A DNA stretch of 31,304 nucleotides from a virus: positions 1-31,304 of the IMG/VR virus record IMGVR_UViG_3300048015_000334, one strand, 5' to 3'. Positions 30,505 through 31,304 of the stretch are shown here, piece by piece. The notes below the pieces were generated by a model. The model was given only the letters and a program-made list of their open reading frames with translations. It was not told where the DNA came from and did no database searches. Within the stretch, counting starts at the first letter, position 1, and each line of letters starts with the position of its first letter. The position numbers were made by a program, and so were the translations under genes.

Positions 30505-30857
30505 GATTTGTTCCTTTTTTGACTGCATGAAAAACCTGGCCTGTGCGGACTCCCGTCCCGCAGCAGCAGGTCGAGGTAGGAGGTGCCGGCGAGGAAGCTG
30601 CCGGCGGTCAGCGCCTGCCAGGTGACGGGGTGGCCGGCGGGCAGCGGCGGCCGGTCGGGCTGGGCGAACTCGTCGTCGGCATCGGGCTCGGGCGGCGCCG
30701 GTGCAACCGGTGGGAGGCCGAGGCGTTGGCCGCGGCTGATCGCCGTGCTGCGGGAAATGCCGAGATCCTCGGCGATGGCCTCCCACCCCCTGCCCTCGGC
30801 CCGCAACCGCCGCAGTCGGGCGTCGAGCGCTTCGGTCCATTCCAGCTTCAGCGGCAT
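30501..30857 (-). CDS. Small HTH protein (GcrA-like N-terminal motif)
   Basis: A 118-residue protein. Residues 5-48 (LEWTEALDARLRRLRAEGRG, WEAIAEDLGISRSTAISRGQ, RLGLPP) form a helix-turn-helix of the type WT...L..L...G..W..IA..LG.SR..AI.R..RLGL, as in GcrA and related small regulators. A Pro/Asp-rich linker (VAPAPPEPDADDEFAQPDRP) separates it from a C-terminal segment (WQALTAGSFLAGTSYLDLLL), unrelated to GcrA. It is the first gene of a two-gene operon, divergent from the XRE regulator. It may bind DNA as a late regulator. Family call is by motif only. Confidence 0.65.
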   Translation of the reverse strand: MPLKLEWTEALDARLRRLRAEGRGWEAIAEDLGISRSTAISRGQRLGLPPVAPAPPEPDADDEFAQPDRPPLPAGHPVTWQALTAGSFLAGTSYLDLLLRDGSPHRPGFSCSQKRNKS

Positions 30858-30947
30858 GGCGAAGTCCCCCGGTGCACGGGCCTCTGTTAGCTGGTCAAAC
30901 TAACTTATGTCAATATAATTAACTCGCGGTGTTTGACCTGATGACAT
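30858..30947. promoter_or_regulatory. Divergent regulatory region with overlapping promoters and inverted repeats
   Basis: Between the HTH and XRE genes. Plus-strand promoter: TGGTCA (30892-30897), 16 bases, TATAAT (30914-30919). Minus-strand promoter: TTGACA (30913-30908), then 17 bases and a weak CTAACA (30890-30885). The two overlap. Inverted repeats: GGTCAAAC (30893-30900) with GTTTGACC (30931-30938); GTTAG (30886-30890) with CTAAC (30900-30904); TATGTCA (30906-30912) with TGACATA (30942-30948). They are good candidate operators for the XRE protein. The region is notably AT-rich compared with the rest. Confidence 0.6.
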
Positions 30948-31304
30948 ATGCTGGCTGTCATGAGCAGCGAATCGAACAGCGTCGGCGGTCGCATCCGGAC
31001 GGCGCGGCAGGCGCGCGGGTGGACGCAAAGCGATCTTGCCCAGGCCGTGCGGGTGTCCCGCAGCGCGGTGGCGCAGTGGGAGACCGATCGCGCGGGGCAG
31101 TTGCGCGAGCATCTGTCGGATGTCGCGGAGGTGCTGGGGCTGACGGTGGAGGCCCTGCTGCACGGCCGTGCCAGCCAGGTCTCGGAGCAGGAGCTGACCG
31201 GCAACGAGCTGGCGCTGCTGCGGCTCTACCGGGCGAGTCCGGCGGAGGATCAGGCGCTGCTGCTGCGCATGGCGCGCAAGTTCGCTGGCCCCGCCGGCGG
31301 TTAG
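30948..31304 (+). CDS. XRE-family HTH regulator, candidate prophage repressor
   Basis: A 118-residue protein. Residues about 13-68 (GGRIRTARQARGWTQSDLAQ, AVRVSRSAVAQWETDRAGQL, then LSDVAEVLGLTVEALLHG) are the five-helix HTH of the Cro/C1 type: recognition helix around SRSAVAQWE. The C-terminal 35 residues (ELTGNELALLRLYRASPAED, QALLLRMARKFAG) form a short helical tail often seen in repressors of this kind that lack the autocleavage domain, so I do not expect LexA-type induction. It is divergent from the HTH/DUF6362-like operon with inverted repeats between. The start could be ATG 30948 or 30960; neither has a clear ribosome site. The stop is the last base of the window. Confidence 0.8.
   Translation: MLAVMSSESNSVGGRIRTARQARGWTQSDLAQAVRVSRSAVAQWETDRAGQLREHLSDVAEVLGLTVEALLHGRASQVSEQELTGNELALLRLYRASPAEDQALLLRMARKFAGPAGG

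Noticed and set aside
30510-30530. A-run near the end of the HTH gene as another -1 frameshift site, since the DUF6362-like gene is in the -1 frame
   Set aside because: The codons read CAA AAA AGG, which does not fit X XXY YYZ, and the AAGGA is better explained as the ribosome site of the next gene.
751-30857. A phage-tail-like particle (tailocin) rather than a full phage
   Set aside because: Terminase, portal, scaffold-like and capsid genes are all present in the same operon, so this encodes a DNA-containing particle, subject to the terminase frameshift question.
1-31304. CRISPR arrays, tRNA or rRNA genes, insertion sequences
   Set aside because: No regularly spaced repeats, cloverleaf-like sequence, transposase motif or terminal inverted repeats seen on reading both strands.

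Overview
The window is the late (structural) half of a tailed prophage with a contractile tail, in a GC-rich genome. The high GC, codon use, the GTA-type holin and the small HTH/DUF6362-like gene pair suggest an alphaproteobacterial host, perhaps Acetobacteraceae or a relative; this is inference. I see no tRNA, rRNA, CRISPR array, insertion sequence, integrase or attachment site.

Layout. Nearly all genes lie on the minus strand and are transcribed from right to left. At the far right (30.0-31.3 kb) a plus-strand XRE-type regulator diverges from a minus-strand HTH gene plus a DUF6362-like gene. They share about 90 bp that holds overlapping promoter-like elements and inverted repeats. A plus-strand lipoprotein gene (29.6-30.0 kb) sits between these genes and the terminase and looks like a moron (extra cargo gene) with its own promoter. 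The head and DNA-packaging block follows: large terminase, portal, scaffold-like protein, major capsid protein and head-tail connector/completion proteins (29.2-22.7 kb). The tail block follows: sheath, tube, chaperone G with a -1 frameshift extension (GT), an HK97-gp10-like protein, a Pro/Ala-rich protein in the tape-measure position, hub, gpX, gpD, gpV, gp25, gpJ and a gpI-like protein (22.7-13.8 kb). Then comes a 10.7-kb array of receptor-binding parts: a glycine-rich fibre, a fibre-tail adaptor, two beta-helical tailspikes with the same N-terminal anchor, further tail-tip proteins and an SGNH esterase. The left end is the lysis block: a small membrane protein, a GH108 endolysin, a glycosyltransferase and a 3-TM holin. 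A plus-strand Nudix hydrolase at the edge converges on the holin.

How the genes work together. TerL and the portal package DNA into a capsid built on the scaffold-like protein. Sheath, tube and a P2/Mu-type baseplate make the injection machine. Spikes, fibres and the SGNH esterase bind and trim surface glycans. Holin and endolysin release the particles. Most head and tail genes are joined by ATGA or TGATG stop-start overlaps, which implies one translationally coupled late operon.

The observations most worth checking are: a textbook GGGAAAC slippery heptamer next to the stop of the tail chaperone gene, leading into a 57-codon extension that has no start codon of its own; the absence of a conventional long tape-measure gene, with a 380-residue Pro/Ala-rich protein in its place; an apparent frameshift near the 5' end of the terminase gene; and two tailspikes that share a particle-anchoring N-terminus.
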